Shown: positions 8,293-16,390 of the stretch, piece by piece
Numbering within the stretch: position 1 is the stretch's first letter
Layout: every line of letters starts with the position of its first letter
NCBI GenBank assembly: GCA_029227815.1
Contig: CP118523.1
Coordinates: forward strand, 4,154,001 to 4,218,000
From: Clostridiaceae bacterium M8S5
GTDB taxonomy: Bacteria > Bacillota > Clostridia > Tissierellales > MCWD3
Direction: 5' to 3'
DNA length: 64,000 bases
Translations under genes and position numbers: made by a program
The notes under the pieces: model-generated
Told to the model about the DNA's origin: nothing
Database searches by the model: none
Seen by the model: the letters and a program-made list of their open reading frames with translations, nothing else

Positions 8293-8964
8293 ATGCAGAA
8301 AACTAAATTTATATCATTAGCATTAATTCTATCTTTGATTTTAATAGGAGCAGGCTATGCGGGCTGGACTGAAACCTTTGTTTCTACAAATAATATAAAC
8401 ACTGGTAATCTAAAAATAGATTATGTAGAAGGTAATGAAAAACATCAAGCCGATATTTATGAACATTATGATGAAATATGGCAAAATATACACCCAGGAG
8501 ATAATAATGACTACAATATTAAAATGGATTATGAACGAATAAAAGCATCTAATTCTGATGATGCTGGTAGCGTAATTTTTAATGTTACAAACTTAGCTCC
8601 TGGTACTATCTACTGGTCATCTTTTAGTTTGAAAAACGTAGGTACAGTTCCTGCTGCTCTAAAAAATGTTGTAGCGTCTACTTCTGGTGATAATGAACTT
8701 ATGGAAAAAATTACACTTTCTATCATTATTGATAGAAATCAAGATGAGCTTTTCTTATGTAAATACGCTCTTTTAAAAGATCTCAAAAACATAGAACTCA
8801 CTCCAACTGTAATGAAAAAACTAAAAAATGGTGATTCGGTTACAGTTGATTTGGTGTTTTATCTAGACGAAAACAGCTTTGAAGGTGATGAATGTGAAAA
8901 TACCAGCTTACAATTAGCACTAGATTATAACTTCATGCAAGCTAATATTTGGACTAAACCATAA
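8293..8964 (+). CDS. SipW-dependent TasA-like secreted protein A
   Basis: 223 residues with TTAGGAGGTTTTTTAT before the ATG. The signal segment ILSLILIGAGYAGWTETF is the SipW-type signature, with cleavage expected after GYA. The mature protein is a beta-sandwich candidate with SVIFNVTNLAPGTIYW and FSLKNVGTVPAAL, as in the TasA/camelysin family (fibre or surface proteins). The C-terminus has LDYNFMQANIWTKP, shared with the paralogue at 10072. There are two cysteines in the mature part. It lies between the signal peptidase and the DUF5305 gene, and I infer it is a fibre or surface-appendage subunit. Confidence 0.85.
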   Translation: MQKTKFISLALILSLILIGAGYAGWTETFVSTNNINTGNLKIDYVEGNEKHQADIYEHYDEIWQNIHPGDNNDYNIKMDYERIKASNSDDAGSVIFNVTNLAPGTIYWSSFSLKNVGTVPAALKNVVASTSGDNELMEKITLSIIIDRNQDELFLCKYALLKDLKNIELTPTVMKKLKNGDSVTVDLVFYLDENSFEGDECENTSLQLALDYNFMQANIWTKP

Positions 8965-9010
8965 ATTAAAACTATACTTGATGGATAAGGTTTCTAAGGA
9001 GCTGTAATGT

Positions 9011-10096
9011 ATGAAAGTAAAAAAATACAATATAAAAGGTTCTACAAAAATTTCTGTAATTATAACGCTAATAATATTACTAATATTTATAGTGGCTTTG
9101 TTTTGTATGGAAAGCATTCCTAAATCTGAAGCCGTAACAAAAACTCTTTATGATTGTAAGCAAAGAGTAACCTTAAACTACGGCTTTGAACTAAAACCAA
9201 ATACTGTTTATGAAAAAAACTATTTAGAAAATATAGATGTAATATTAAACAAGTATATTAAACAAATGAAAGCTTCTATTGATTATAATTTCTCAAGCTC
9301 TGATATATCAAACTTAACTATAACTTATAAAGCAAATATTACTGTTGAAGGTTATACTGGTGAAAATGAATCTTATTTGAGTATATTTAAAAAAGAATAT
9401 CCACTAATTAAAAAAAACACAGTAAATACTGATATTCAAAATACTAAGCTAAATCAAACTGTAATCATAGATTACCAAACTCTAAATAAATTTATAAAAG
9501 ATTTAAAAAAAGATACGGAGATTTTTTGCCAAGCAAAAGCTACTATAATGTTTGATATAGAAACATTTATAAATAGAAACAATAAAAAAATATTGCTAAA
9601 ATCTTCACCTTATATTATTATACCTTTGGATTCTAATTATAGCCAAATTATCAGCAACCTAACTAACGAAGCTACTGATAAGATAGAAAAAACTACTAAC
9701 ATTGCTATACCTAAAAGAAGATACCTAATTAATCTATATATCATCATCTCATGCATTGTATTGCTTTTAATAGTAGCTATGATTGTATTAACTAATGGTA
9801 TATATCCTAGCAAACTTTCTAAACAACGTATAAGAATTTTCAAAAAATATAGTAGCAGGTTTATATCAATCAACCATGAAATATTAATTGATTCAACGAA
9901 TATATATGAAGTAGAGACTATAGATGATTTAGTTAGAATTTCGGACGAACTATCTATACCTATAATGTATGAATGTTTTAGAGATTATAGGAAAATCAAT
10001 AAATTTTATGTGCTAAATAAAGATAATGCTTATATATTTGACTTGATATCAAATAAAAAGGAGATGTTTAAATGGAAAGAAGCAAAGTCATATTAG
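9011..10096 (+). CDS. DUF5305-type membrane protein of the SipW cluster
   Basis: 361 residues. One membrane helix lies near the N-terminus (about 15-35) and one at about 235-260; between them is an outside domain with repeated beta strands (NLTITYKANITVEGY, NQTVIIDYQTL). A cytoplasmic tail of about 100 residues follows. This layout and its place next to a SipW-type peptidase and TasA-like proteins match DUF5305 proteins, whose function is unknown. The last 25 bases overlap the next TasA-like gene, which implies translational coupling. I infer an accessory or anchor for assembling the TasA-like proteins. Confidence 0.72.
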   Translation: MKVKKYNIKGSTKISVIITLIILLIFIVALFCMESIPKSEAVTKTLYDCKQRVTLNYGFELKPNTVYEKNYLENIDVILNKYIKQMKASIDYNFSSSDISNLTITYKANITVEGYTGENESYLSIFKKEYPLIKKNTVNTDIQNTKLNQTVIIDYQTLNKFIKDLKKDTEIFCQAKATIMFDIETFINRNNKKILLKSSPYIIIPLDSNYSQIISNLTNEATDKIEKTTNIAIPKRRYLINLYIIISCIVLLLIVAMIVLTNGIYPSKLSKQRIRIFKKYSSRFISINHEILIDSTNIYEVETIDDLVRISDELSIPIMYECFRDYRKINKFYVLNKDNAYIFDLISNKKEMFKWKEAKSY

Positions 10097-10731
10097 TAAT
10101 ATTAATTTTATCACTAATTCTTATTGGTATAGGTTATGCTGGTTGGACTGAAAAATTCACATCTACAAGTAATATAAATACAGGTAATTTACAGATAACC
10201 TACGAAGAAGAAGATGACCCTCATGGAGCTGTTGTTTACAGTGAAGAGCTATATCAAAATGGGTTAGAAGAATATAATATAAACATGAACTATCAATACA
10301 TCCATGCTCCAAATTCAGACGACCCTGGAAGTGTAAAATTTGATGTAACCAATATAGTTCCTGGAACAGTTTATTGGTCAAAGTTTAAACTTAGAAACAC
10401 TGGTAGCGTCCCTGCTGCTTTAGAGAATGTGATTGCAAATGTTACTACTGACAACTGGTTATTAAAAGAGAAAATGCACATAACTATAAAATCATATATT
10501 GAGGATGATATTTATTACCTATCAAATTATGAACCTCTAGTAAATCTAGACGGTAAAACAATCACTCCTGATATTATGCAAAAGCTTAAGAAAAACGAAT
10601 ACATGACTATATATATTAAGTTTAATCTTGAAGAAACTGATTTCAATGATGATGAATGTGAAAAATCTAATCTGAGCTTGACTCTTGACTACAACTTTAT
10701 GCAAGCTAACATTTGGACTAAAGCGCCTTAG
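10072..10731 (+). CDS. SipW-dependent TasA-like secreted protein B
   Basis: 219 residues, with a start inside the end of the DUF5305 gene and AAAAAGGAGATG as ribosome site. It is a clear paralogue of the protein at 8293: the same signal end GYAGWTEKFTSTSNINTGNL, the same VKFDVTNIVPGTVYW region and the same C-terminal LDYNFMQANIWTKAP. The middle parts diverge more than the ends. A pair of related subunits next to one peptidase suggests a two-component fibre, or a major and a minor subunit. This is the last gene of the cluster, followed by a terminator. Confidence 0.85.
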   Translation: MERSKVILVILILSLILIGIGYAGWTEKFTSTSNINTGNLQITYEEEDDPHGAVVYSEELYQNGLEEYNINMNYQYIHAPNSDDPGSVKFDVTNIVPGTVYWSKFKLRNTGSVPAALENVIANVTTDNWLLKEKMHITIKSYIEDDIYYLSNYEPLVNLDGKTITPDIMQKLKKNEYMTIYIKFNLEETDFNDDECEKSNLSLTLDYNFMQANIWTKAP

Positions 10732-10783
10732 GTGAAAGTACATTTTTCGTTTTATAAAATAATACCTATATATTTAGAAGAAT

Positions 10784-10826
10784 AAGAGTCTACAATAATA
10801 ATTTTCCCCTTTAGGTGTAGGCTCTT
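10784..10826 (+). terminator. Terminator of the SipW/TasA-like cluster
   Basis: Stem AAGAGTCTACA / TGTAGGCTCTT around a 21-base loop, about 50 bp past the last stop codon. Confidence 0.65.
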
Positions 10827-11084
10827 TAACTATTTTATTTTAAATATTGTTTAAATGTTATTTTGACAAGTCTCTTAGGCGTAGATTCTATAGTTATGCT
10901 TGTTGTAATTACTTTACTGATATAATCCCTGTGCTTAAAGTCATTGTTATCACTTAACAACACTATTATTAACTTACAAACAACTACACTTCCTACTATA
11001 TATAATATATCTTCCTCACAATTTCTCCCTTTTATCTATAAACTATGTTGTTTATTAACCCCTATTATACTATCTTTGAGTTAT
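10827..11084. other. Intergenic region, nothing recognised
   Basis: AT-rich sequence between convergent units with no start plus ribosome site on either strand and no repeat that I can identify. Confidence 0.5.
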
Positions 11085-11786
11085 TTATAAATTATTTATT
11101 TTTTTAAATCCAATATCACCTAACACAAGTTTATTTCCTTCACATTTGTAGTCAATTACTATATACCCTATGTAAGCTGCTGGGGTTATTTGAGCAGATA
11201 CTTTTGCCCGAATCTTGTTATCTTTAATATTGTAGTAAGTTTGCCAGCCAAACTCTACCTCTTTATAGGTGTTTTTATTGTTAGTATATTTTTTAGGGTC
11301 TAATGATATTTCCTCACCCTTTATATCTATTTTTATTTCTGTCAAGCTTATCCTGCTTTTTACGTTCTTTTTAATGATATCAATAGGAGCTTCAATATCC
11401 ATTTGCTTGAAATTTTCTATGTTTAGTATATTTATAGTTCCATTGTAAATACCCGTACCATAACCCTCGACGCGTGTTATGACAAGCTCATCTTTACCAT
11501 CATTATTAATATCATGCAAAGTTATTTTAGGAGCATAACCTAGTATATTACCTGTATTTCTCCAATCAAATATCTTACTGTTATCACCTATAACTAACTT
11601 CATACTATTGTATGAACCGCTAACCTCTTTACCATAAAGATATATATTTTCATCATCTATACTCGCAAGCAGTGTTTTGTAACCATCTCCTCTTTTAATA
11701 ACACTCACTGATTCGTTTTTCTTACATGAAACGATTAAAAATATCATCACTACAAAAAAGACAAATATTTTTCTCAAATAAAACAA
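11085..11786 (-). CDS. Lipoprotein with an FG-GAP/EF-like calcium motif
   Basis: 233 residues. The signal peptide ends in LIVSC, a good lipobox with C21 as the lipidated residue. A region near 90-100 reads DINNDGKDELVI, the calcium-binding loop of FG-GAP/VCBS-type beta-propeller repeats; only one such repeat is clear. The rest is beta-rich and unrecognised. It lies 15 bp after another lipoprotein gene, so the two are probably co-transcribed. I infer an envelope-bound protein; the ligand is unknown. Confidence 0.68.
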   Translation of the reverse strand: MFYLRKIFVFFVVMIFLIVSCKKNESVSVIKRGDGYKTLLASIDDENIYLYGKEVSGSYNSMKLVIGDNSKIFDWRNTGNILGYAPKITLHDINNDGKDELVITRVEGYGTGIYNGTINILNIENFKQMDIEAPIDIIKKNVKSRISLTEIKIDIKGEEISLDPKKYTNNKNTYKEVEFGWQTYYNIKDNKIRAKVSAQITPAAYIGYIVIDYKCEGNKLVLGDIGFKKINNL

Positions 11787-11801
11787 CTCCTTTTAATACT
11801 A

Positions 11802-12509
11802 TCAATCCACTAAAAACTCTATTACACGACTCTCTCTATCCTCTGATAAACCCCATTTTTCTAAACTTTCAAAATCAAATTCTTTAATATTTGGTATTGA
11901 TATTTCAATCTTTTTATCTCCTACCCATTTATAATCTGATATCCACCAAAGAAAAGGTTGATATTTTTCTTGTACATTTGTTAAAATACATTTTTTCATT
12001 TCTAATAAATCTATAACAACTATATCATTTCTTAAAACTGTATTGCCTTGGTTGTATCTAAAATTAAAAGCTAAGTATTTATTATCTAGAGAATACTTAT
12101 GTTCTTGATATATCCCAAATGCAAGCGTTATGGATGAGTTGAATGTGTTTCTCCTGAATTTAATTAAAACATAATCCCTTAGCTTTATAGCACGTCCATA
12201 TTTGAGTAAGAAATATGTATTGTCTTTTACTTTTCCAATATAGTCTAATGACATCCATCTGATTTCTGATTCTGGATCGTCTGATTCGTTTAAATATTGG
12301 TTTACTATAGGAATATCTGAAGATTTAATTTTGATAATTTTATCATTATGAGCAAACTTTAACTCATACTCTTTAATATCTATTGACTCAACACTACCTC
12401 CTGATAACTCATTGCTTTTAATAAGATTTGTTCTATTATCTTGTTGTTTACAACCTATAAGAAAAGCTACAACCGCTACAATTAATGTACATATTTTTAG
12501 TTTATGCAT
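11802..12509 (-). CDS. Lipoprotein, unrecognised family
   Basis: 235 residues starting at an ATG with GGGAGGAG upstream. The signal ends FLIGC (C20), a strong lipobox. The mature part has repeated beta-strand segments with many Tyr and Trp residues (SLDYIGKVKDNTYFLLKYG, PFLWWISDYKWVGDKK), reminiscent of beta-propeller proteins that monitor conditions at the membrane, but I cannot name a family. It is the first gene of a two-gene lipoprotein unit with the gene at 11085. Confidence 0.65.
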   Translation of the reverse strand: MHKLKICTLIVAVVAFLIGCKQQDNRTNLIKSNELSGGSVESIDIKEYELKFAHNDKIIKIKSSDIPIVNQYLNESDDPESEIRWMSLDYIGKVKDNTYFLLKYGRAIKLRDYVLIKFRRNTFNSSITLAFGIYQEHKYSLDNKYLAFNFRYNQGNTVLRNDIVVIDLLEMKKCILTNVQEKYQPFLWWISDYKWVGDKKIEISIPNIKEFDFESLEKWGLSEDRESRVIEFLVD

Positions 12510-12593
12510 TTGCTCCTCCCGAAAAATGCTTGTTATTATATATTTTACCAGATGTTTAGTGTAGAATCTACGGTTAAATCGAAACTAATTATA

Positions 12594-12713
12594 TTACGTA
12601 GAATAACCATGTCTAATAAACTTAGGCATAGGGATCCTTAATCCTTTGTTTCTATTATCTCTTATGTTTTGCTTCTCTATAGTATTTTTCCCGTCTACTA
12701 ATATATTAGGTAA
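12594..12713 (-). pseudogene. Possible short coding remnant, unrecognised
   Basis: An open stretch of about 40 codons without a start or ribosome site reads ILVDGKNTIEKQNIRD and ends with MPKFIRHGYST and a TAA. It looks like the C-terminus of a lost gene, but random AT-rich DNA could give this. The rest of 12510-12921 shows nothing. Confidence 0.2.
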
Positions 12714-12924
12714 TATAGTTTTTAGGGTCAAAGAAATATTTCAATTTGGATATAAAACCAACTAATATTTACCCAAAATATATCAACCTATATTACTACA
12801 TTTAATTTAAAGTTGACTTCTAGAATTAAGCGACATATAATGGAATCAAATGAAGAAAGATACATAAAAAGGGTTGTAATAACAGTATTTCGATAATTTT
12901 TATAGTACTAGGGGGTGTTTTATT

Positions 12925-13350
12925 ATAAGTAGGAAAGATAGGATAATTATTATACTATTAATTATAAGTGCTATTATTTTTGTTAGTGGCATTATAATTT
13001 TCACAATAATTAAGAGAGATTCTTATGAAAGCATAAATATGAAACCAAATCAGACATTTGAAGTTCAATTTAAAGTTAATAAGGAACCAGAAAAAAAGTT
13101 AAAATGGGAATTTAAAAACTTAAAAAACAAAGACGTAAGGTTAAAGGTTTATCAAGGCAATATTTGTATCCATGAAACAATGGAGGTAAAAAGTGAGCTA
13201 TTGATTAAGGAAGATAATACAAATGTGAAACTTATAATTATAAGTTTATCTGCAGTCGAAAAAAAAGTTGATTATAGAATAACCTATGAGTATTTAGGAG
13301 GAGTTAATGCAAATAGAGCCATTAAAACATTGAAGCTTATAAAACAATAA
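12925..13350 (+). CDS. Membrane-anchored protein with a non-canonical start codon
   Basis: The frame is open and protein-like well upstream of the first ATG (13039). It begins after AGGGGGTG with ATT ATA AGT AGG AAA and continues into a strong membrane helix (RIIIILLIISAIIFVSG) and then an outer domain of about 100 residues. No ATG, GTG or TTG occurs in frame between the ribosome site and the helix, so translation would have to start at ATA (12925) or ATT (12922); the ATA has the better spacing. Starting at 13039 would delete the helix and lacks a ribosome site. Either a rare start codon is used, or an ATG has mutated and the gene is silent. The outer domain is beta-rich and unrecognised. Confidence 0.55.
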   Translation: MSRKDRIIIILLIISAIIFVSGIIIFTIIKRDSYESINMKPNQTFEVQFKVNKEPEKKLKWEFKNLKNKDVRLKVYQGNICIHETMEVKSELLIKEDNTNVKLIIISLSAVEKKVDYRITYEYLGGVNANRAIKTLKLIKQ

Positions 13351-13468
13351 GTTTATAATTCTTTTAGGTTGCTAATAGAGAAATAGAATGACTAAATCAC
13401 TCAAGTCAAATTTTCTATAATGATAGGTCATCAAATTTTATTAGAAGTGTTCTTTCAAAAAATAGCAA

Positions 13469-13516
13469 AATAATCCCAAGCATCACTGAGAGCTATAGTG
13501 TATGATTGGGATTATT
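13469..13516. terminator. Intrinsic terminator after the membrane-anchored protein
   Basis: Outer stem AATAATCCCAA / TTGGGATTATT with an inner CATCACT / AGTG-ATG stem, followed by GTTTTGT on the plus strand. Confidence 0.8.
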
Positions 13517-13672
13517 GTTTTGTATGAAAAATTGTCCATTAAGTGGTTTTGATTTTTACCTAAGCCTTAGTCCATTATTAGCTTACGTAAAGTTATAGCC
13601 GAGTGTTAGGCTCAATTAGAGTTTTCACATTCATCATTTTTATGTCCATTTATAGGTCTCTCTAAAAGTTCA

Positions 13673-15259
13673 TCAAACTTTATATCTCTCTATAATCTTC
13701 TCCGCCGCCTTTATACCATCTACTGCTGCTGATACTATTCCTCCTGCATATCCTGCTCCTTCTCCTGTAGGATATAGTCCATTTATATTTACACTTTGCA
13801 GGGACTCTATATCTCGTTTTATCCTTATTGGTGACGAGCTTCTCGTCTCTACCCCCGTAAGGATTGCATCCTCCATAGCAAAGCCTTTTATCTTGCTATC
13901 GAAGTTGACAATACCTTCTTTCATTGCCTCTAATACATAGTTAGGTAAACACTTATCTAGTGAAGCCATCTTAACTCCCGGTTTATAGCTAGGTATGACT
14001 GATTTGTACTCTGATGACTCTATATCTTTTAAGAAATCACCAACTAACTGTACTGGTGCTTTGTAGTCTTCTCCTCCAGCTTTAAAGGCTAACTCCTCCC
14101 ATTTTCTTTGAAAATACATTCCTGCTAATGGATGATCACTTTCAAAGTCCTCTTGTACTACTGAAACTAATAATGCACTATTTGCATTTTCTTTGTCTCT
14201 AGCGTGCTCACTCATTCCGTTTGTCACTAGCCTACCTTCTTCTGAAGATGCTGATACCACACTTCCTCCCGGACACATACAAAATGTATACACACTTCGC
14301 CCGTTTGTAGCATGATAAGTAAGCCTATAATCTGCCGGTCCAAGTCTTTCATGCGAAGCAAATTGCCCATACTGTGAATTATTAATGATCTCTTGTGGAT
14401 GCTCTATCCTTACTCCTATAGCAAATGGTTTTTGCATTATACATACATCTCTATCATAAAGCTTCTCGAATGTATCTCTAGCACTGTGACCTATTGCTAA
14501 TATCACATTATCTGAATCAACTATACAATCATTGTTTATTTCTACAGATTTTATACTATCTTCTTCTATTATAAAATCTGTTACTTGAGAATTAAATCGT
14601 ATGTCTCCACCTAATTGTATAATCTCTTTTCTTATATTTTTTACCACTTCTTTTAATATATCTGTTCCTACATGTGGCTTATGAGAGTACAGTATGTCTT
14701 TTGGTGCTCCTGCTAAGACTAGCTCTTCTAGTACTTTTCTACATCTTTTATCTTTAACTCTTGTTGTAAGTTTACCATCTGAGAATGTACCTGCTCCGCC
14801 TTCACCAAATTGAACATTTGATGATATGCCAAGTTTTCCACTTTTCCAAAACTCATTTACTGTCTTTGTCCTATCCTCTACGCTTTCTCCTCTCTCAAAG
14901 ACTAATGGCTTATATCCCATTTGAGCAAGTATAAGTCCAGCAAACATACCAGCTGGTCCCATACCTATTATAACGGGTCTATTGTTTAAAGTTTCTTTGC
15001 CCATTTTAGGATAGTCATATTTTAGATTTGGAGAAACAGTTACGTTTTTATTTTTCTTTAATACTTTTGATTCATTTTTCACCTTTATATCTACCGTATA
15101 AACAAACTGAATCTTACCTTTTCTAGCATCAATTGATTCCTTAAATATTTTTATCTTTAATATATCTGCATCTTTGATTCTAAGTTTTTTTGCAATCTTA
15201 TTTTTAAGAAGTTCTATTTTTTCATCTATTTCTAATCTTATTTGTGAAACTCTAATCAT
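13673..15259 (-). CDS. FAD-dependent dehydrogenase of the COG2509 type
   Basis: 528 residues. An N-terminal alpha/beta segment (1 to about 90) precedes the dinucleotide-binding fold IIGMGPAGMFAGLILAQMG and the acidic residue in VFERG that holds the adenine ribose. Later conserved stretches are QFGEGGAGTFSDGKL, AIGHSARDTF and a C-terminal GEGAGYAGGI, typical of uncharacterised FAD dehydrogenases common in Clostridia. The substrate is unknown; the family is probably cytoplasmic. It is the last gene of a three-gene unit with the DUF362 protein (10-bp gap) and the BTAD regulator. I am confident of the fold, not of a reaction. Confidence 0.85.
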   Translation of the reverse strand: MIRVSQIRLEIDEKIELLKNKIAKKLRIKDADILKIKIFKESIDARKGKIQFVYTVDIKVKNESKVLKKNKNVTVSPNLKYDYPKMGKETLNNRPVIIGMGPAGMFAGLILAQMGYKPLVFERGESVEDRTKTVNEFWKSGKLGISSNVQFGEGGAGTFSDGKLTTRVKDKRCRKVLEELVLAGAPKDILYSHKPHVGTDILKEVVKNIRKEIIQLGGDIRFNSQVTDFIIEEDSIKSVEINNDCIVDSDNVILAIGHSARDTFEKLYDRDVCIMQKPFAIGVRIEHPQEIINNSQYGQFASHERLGPADYRLTYHATNGRSVYTFCMCPGGSVVSASSEEGRLVTNGMSEHARDKENANSALLVSVVQEDFESDHPLAGMYFQRKWEELAFKAGGEDYKAPVQLVGDFLKDIESSEYKSVIPSYKPGVKMASLDKCLPNYVLEAMKEGIVNFDSKIKGFAMEDAILTGVETRSSSPIRIKRDIESLQSVNINGLYPTGEGAGYAGGIVSAAVDGIKAAEKIIERYKV

Positions 15260-15269
15260 TTTTTTCTCC

Positions 15270-16376
15270 TTATATCTTTATGAGTTCATACTCACTGCTA
15301 CCTAGCCCTATTTCTTCTCCATATGATATCTGTATATTTCCTTTTGTACTCTTATGCATACGTTTAAAATGGTCTAGATCATGATGTTCACTCTCATCCA
15401 AAAGCGAACCTCTAAGCGGTTTTTGTCTGTTTACTAAGTCTAAGCTTGCTTTATCTATCGCTACTGGATCAAAGGAAGCTAACATACCTATGTTTGGTAC
15501 TATAGGTGTATCACTCCAAGGCACACAGTCACAATCTGGTGTTATATCAATCAAAAAGTTTAAATAGACTATTTTATTTTCTTTTCCTTGTACTGCACCT
15601 AATGCATACTCTGTAAGCTTCTCTGTGAATTCTTGTAATTCTACGCTCCAATCTAATACTATAGACTGAAACTGGCACATTGCTATACATTCAGCGCAAC
15701 CTACACATAACTCTTTATCAATATATGCATAGCCATCTACCATTGAAACTGCATTTTGCGGGCAGATTTCTATACACTTACCACAGGCTTTACATTTTTT
15801 GTTCTTTACAACAGGTCTGAGTGAATGTTGATCTTTCTTACCTTCAGCATTCGCGCATCCCATGGCTAAGTTTTTGATAGCTCCTCCAAAGCCAGCCATT
15901 CCATGTCCTTTAAAGTGCGACATAACTATCATGCTATCTGCATTAACTATATCACTAGCTATTTTAGTACTCTTAAAATGCTTACCGTCAATATCAACAT
16001 TTGTGAAGTTATCACTTTTTAAACCATCTGCTATTATAACAGGTGCATGTGTAACTGCATAATTAAAGCCATGCTCTATCGCTGTAATCATATGATCAAC
16101 ACTGTTATGTCTGCTACCTGAATATAGTGTATTTGTATCTGTGATAAAAGGTTTTCCTCCAGCTTGTATTATCTTATCTGCTACTGGTCTAACGAATATA
16201 GGATTTATAAATGTATCTCCTCCTTGCTCGCCAAAATGTATCTTTATAGCTGTCAAATCATTTTTAGATATGAAATTCGTTACCTCTAATTTATCTAGAA
16301 GTTTTTTGATTTTCTCTATTTTATTTTGTTTATTAGTCCTAGCTCTAAAATCAGTAAAATATACCTTGCTTGCCAT
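15270..16376 (-). CDS. DUF362 protein with two 4Fe-4S clusters
   Basis: 368 residues. The N-terminal part is a DUF362 domain (VYFTDFRARTNKQNKIEKI, AIKIHFGEQG). A bacterial-type ferredoxin insert carries CKACGKCIEICP and CVGCAECIAMC, two full sets of four cysteines. The gene lies between a BTAD-type regulator and a flavoprotein with short gaps, so I infer electron transfer coupled to the FAD dehydrogenase. The partner and substrate are not known for this family. Cytoplasmic; no signal peptide. Confidence 0.85.
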   Translation of the reverse strand: MASKVYFTDFRARTNKQNKIEKIKKLLDKLEVTNFISKNDLTAIKIHFGEQGGDTFINPIFVRPVADKIIQAGGKPFITDTNTLYSGSRHNSVDHMITAIEHGFNYAVTHAPVIIADGLKSDNFTNVDIDGKHFKSTKIASDIVNADSMIVMSHFKGHGMAGFGGAIKNLAMGCANAEGKKDQHSLRPVVKNKKCKACGKCIEICPQNAVSMVDGYAYIDKELCVGCAECIAMCQFQSIVLDWSVELQEFTEKLTEYALGAVQGKENKIVYLNFLIDITPDCDCVPWSDTPIVPNIGMLASFDPVAIDKASLDLVNRQKPLRGSLLDESEHHDLDHFKRMHKSTKGNIQISYGEEIGLGSSEYELIKI

Positions 16377-16390
16377 GTCTATAATCCCTC

